From the NCBI RefSeq assembly GCF_001426435.1, contig NZ_LMER01000001.1, forward strand, positions 258,752 through 322,751: 64,000 bases of DNA, written 5' to 3'. How positions within the stretch are numbered: position 1 is the stretch's first letter; each line of letters starts with the position of its first letter. The notes below the pieces were generated by a model. It saw only the letters and a list, made by a program, of their open reading frames with translations. It was not told the origin of the DNA and searched no databases. The position numbers were made by a program, and so were the translations under genes. The stretch is from Angustibacter sp. Root456 (lineage in GTDB: Bacteria; Actinomycetota; Actinomycetes; Actinomycetales; Angustibacteraceae). Below are positions 63,028-64,000 of the stretch, one piece after another.

Positions 63028-63465
63028 TCAGCGCACCACGAGCTGGCGCGGCACCAGCCGCTGCCTGCGGGGGCTGACTCCCCCGGCCACGCCCACAGCC
63101 AGCGGCACGGTCGGCAGCACCCGGTAGGCGTCGTGGCCGAACTCCTGCAACCAGCTGATCGAGGCGTGGGACGCCGTCACGAGCGACAGCGAGGCGCCCT
63201 GGCGCGCCAGCACCGCGCGGATCCAACCCAGGACGAGCACCGACTCCTGGCCCAGCTCGGCCCCGTTGACGTCGAGCACCACGTGCGCCGTACGCACCTT
63301 GAGCGCGGCCTGCACGGCCTTGCGCAGCGCGCCGAACGCGTCGCCGTCGAGCGGCCCGGTGGCGGTGATGACCGCGACCCCGGCCGTGACGCGCGCCGAG
63401 GCCTCGAACGGCGCGACGTCGGCCACCGCCTCGGACGGAGCGGGGGCGGGCTGCACGTGCGTCAT
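63028..63465 (-). CDS. STAS domain protein (anti-sigma factor antagonist-like)
   Basis: A 145-residue protein whose central part (VTAGVAVITATGPLDGDAFGALRKAV ... HVVLDVNGAEL ... VLVLGWIRAVLARQGASLSLVTAS) follows the STAS fold. The usual phosphorylatable Ser before the helix after strand 3 is not in the canonical D-S-S/T form; the segment reads NGAELGQESVLVLG. GGAGGT precedes ATG 63465. No partner anti-sigma kinase is adjacent. Confidence 0.82.
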   Translation of the reverse strand: MTHVQPAPAPSEAVADVAPFEASARVTAGVAVITATGPLDGDAFGALRKAVQAALKVRTAHVVLDVNGAELGQESVLVLGWIRAVLARQGASLSLVTASHASISWLQEFGHDAYRVLPTVPLAVGVAGGVSPRRQRLVPRQLVVR

Positions 63466-63629
63466 CGGGACCTCCGGGTCAAGTCCGGGTCGAAACCGGT
63501 GGAAGTGGCTCGACCTGAGGTTCGCCGCCGACGGGTGGTGCTCGCCAGGGACCATGGTCCTCCGGGGCGAATGCTGCCCGGCGGTGAGCTCGGCCGGTGG
63601 CGGCGCGGGAGGTGTGGCACGGTGCTGGC

Positions 63630-64000
63630 ATGCAGGTTCCCGCACCTCGCGCGCTGCCGGTCGTGGTCGGCGGGCAGTGGCTGGCCGCGCACCGCGATGA
63701 CGTGGTGGCGGCCGACGTCCGGTGGTACCTCGACGGCCGGTCGGGGCGTGCCGCCTACGACGCCGGGCACCTTCCCGGTGCCGTCTTCGTCGACCTCGAC
63801 CGGTGGCTCGCCGCGCCACCGGACGCCAGCGGCGCGCGCCACCCGCTGCCCGACCCGGCGGTGTTCGCCGAGGGCATGGCCGCGGCCGGTATCGGGGACG
63901 ACACCGCCGTGGTGGCGTACGACGACGCCGGCGGGGTGATCGCGGCCCGGCTCGTGTGGATGCTGCGCGCCACCGGGCACGCCGCCGCGCTGCTCGACGG
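63630..64000 (+). CDS. rhodanese-family sulfurtransferase, N-terminal part (runs off the window)
   Basis: The first 123 residues of a two-domain sulfurtransferase of the thiosulfate or 3-mercaptopyruvate type. It begins VVVGGQWLAAHRDDVVAADVRWYLDG and continues with AYDAGHLPGAVFVDLD, the N-terminal (inactive) rhodanese domain, then VVAYDDAGGVIAARLVWMLRATGH. The active-site cysteine would be in the second domain, outside the window. An in-frame GTG at 63612 would add six residues. The ribosome-binding site is weak. Confidence 0.88.
   Translation, partial: MQVPAPRALPVVVGGQWLAAHRDDVVAADVRWYLDGRSGRAAYDAGHLPGAVFVDLDRWLAAPPDASGARHPLPDPAVFAEGMAAAGIGDDTAVVAYDDAGGVIAARLVWMLRATGHAAALLD

Overview
The window is 64 kb of very GC-rich chromosome from an actinomycete. 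The evidence is a set of lineage-typical genes: the argS-lysA-hom-thrC-thrB-rho cluster, a fused 2-oxoglutarate decarboxylase/dehydrogenase (Kgd), the SigR/RsrA thiol-stress pair, ribosomal protein bL37, WhiB7, nickel superoxide dismutase with its maturation protease, GuaB1 and RecBCD. Many genes have a TANNNT -10 box only 6-7 nt before the start codon and no ribosome-binding site, which is the signature of leaderless transcripts in this phylum. The genus cannot be read from the window. There is no prophage, transposase, integrase, CRISPR array or plasmid gene; this looks like core chromosome.

Layout. 1-7.8 kb (minus): single-domain response regulator, argS, lysA, hom, thrC, thrB and the 5' part of rho, whose disordered N-terminal region carries at least 11 exact QQER repeats. 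7.9-9.5 kb: tRNA-Arg(CCG), a strong hairpin terminator and a membrane-anchored M15 peptidase with a repeat-rich upstream region. 9.5-14 kb: two overlapping CNNM/CorC transporters, a VOC protein and guaB1. 14-17.8 kb: two-component system plus ABC-2 exporter. 17.9-22.6 kb: kgd, a DUF6104 protein and an SGNH hydrolase. 22.6-24.3 kb: DUF4097-PadR operon under a promoter overlapped by repeated operators. 24.3-28.2 kb: MDR oxidoreductase, PhoD-like phosphatase and malic enzyme. 28.5-31.2 kb: polar amino-acid ABC importer. 31.2-32 kb: sodX-sodN. 32.3-34.2 kb: DUF3311-symporter pair. 34.3-39.3 kb: YihY protein, PilT-type ATPase, two HD-GYP-type proteins and an unannotated 22-codon ORF. 39.5-42.9 kb: bL37, rsrA, sigR, a hydrolase, SRAP and DoxX. 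43-46.5 kb: aroA, rsgA, DUF2087 and hisN. 46.5-53.1 kb: ArsR/MFS pair, GGDEF cyclase, methyltransferase, a repeat-rich gap and a PadR/MFS drug-efflux operon. 53.1-64 kb: thpR, whiB7, recC-recB-recD, a STAS protein and the start of a sulfurtransferase gene.

Themes. The aspartate-family enzymes Hom, ThrC, ThrB and LysA sit in one tightly packed operon with ArgS and Rho. Cyclic-di-GMP signalling is represented by one GGDEF cyclase with an intact inhibitory site, one intact HD-GYP protein and one degenerate HD-GYP protein beside a PilT ATPase. Stress functions cluster as SigR/RsrA, NiSOD and WhiB7. The most unusual signals are non-coding or very small: the 22-residue peptide ORF followed by a hairpin just upstream of the HD-GYP genes; a family of perfect 24-bp palindrome-forming repeats (TGATCATGCACG core) in two intergenic regions; a nine-unit, exactly 10-bp-phased repeat upstream of the M15 peptidase; and a sigR promoter layout predicting a long, self-induced SigR isoform.
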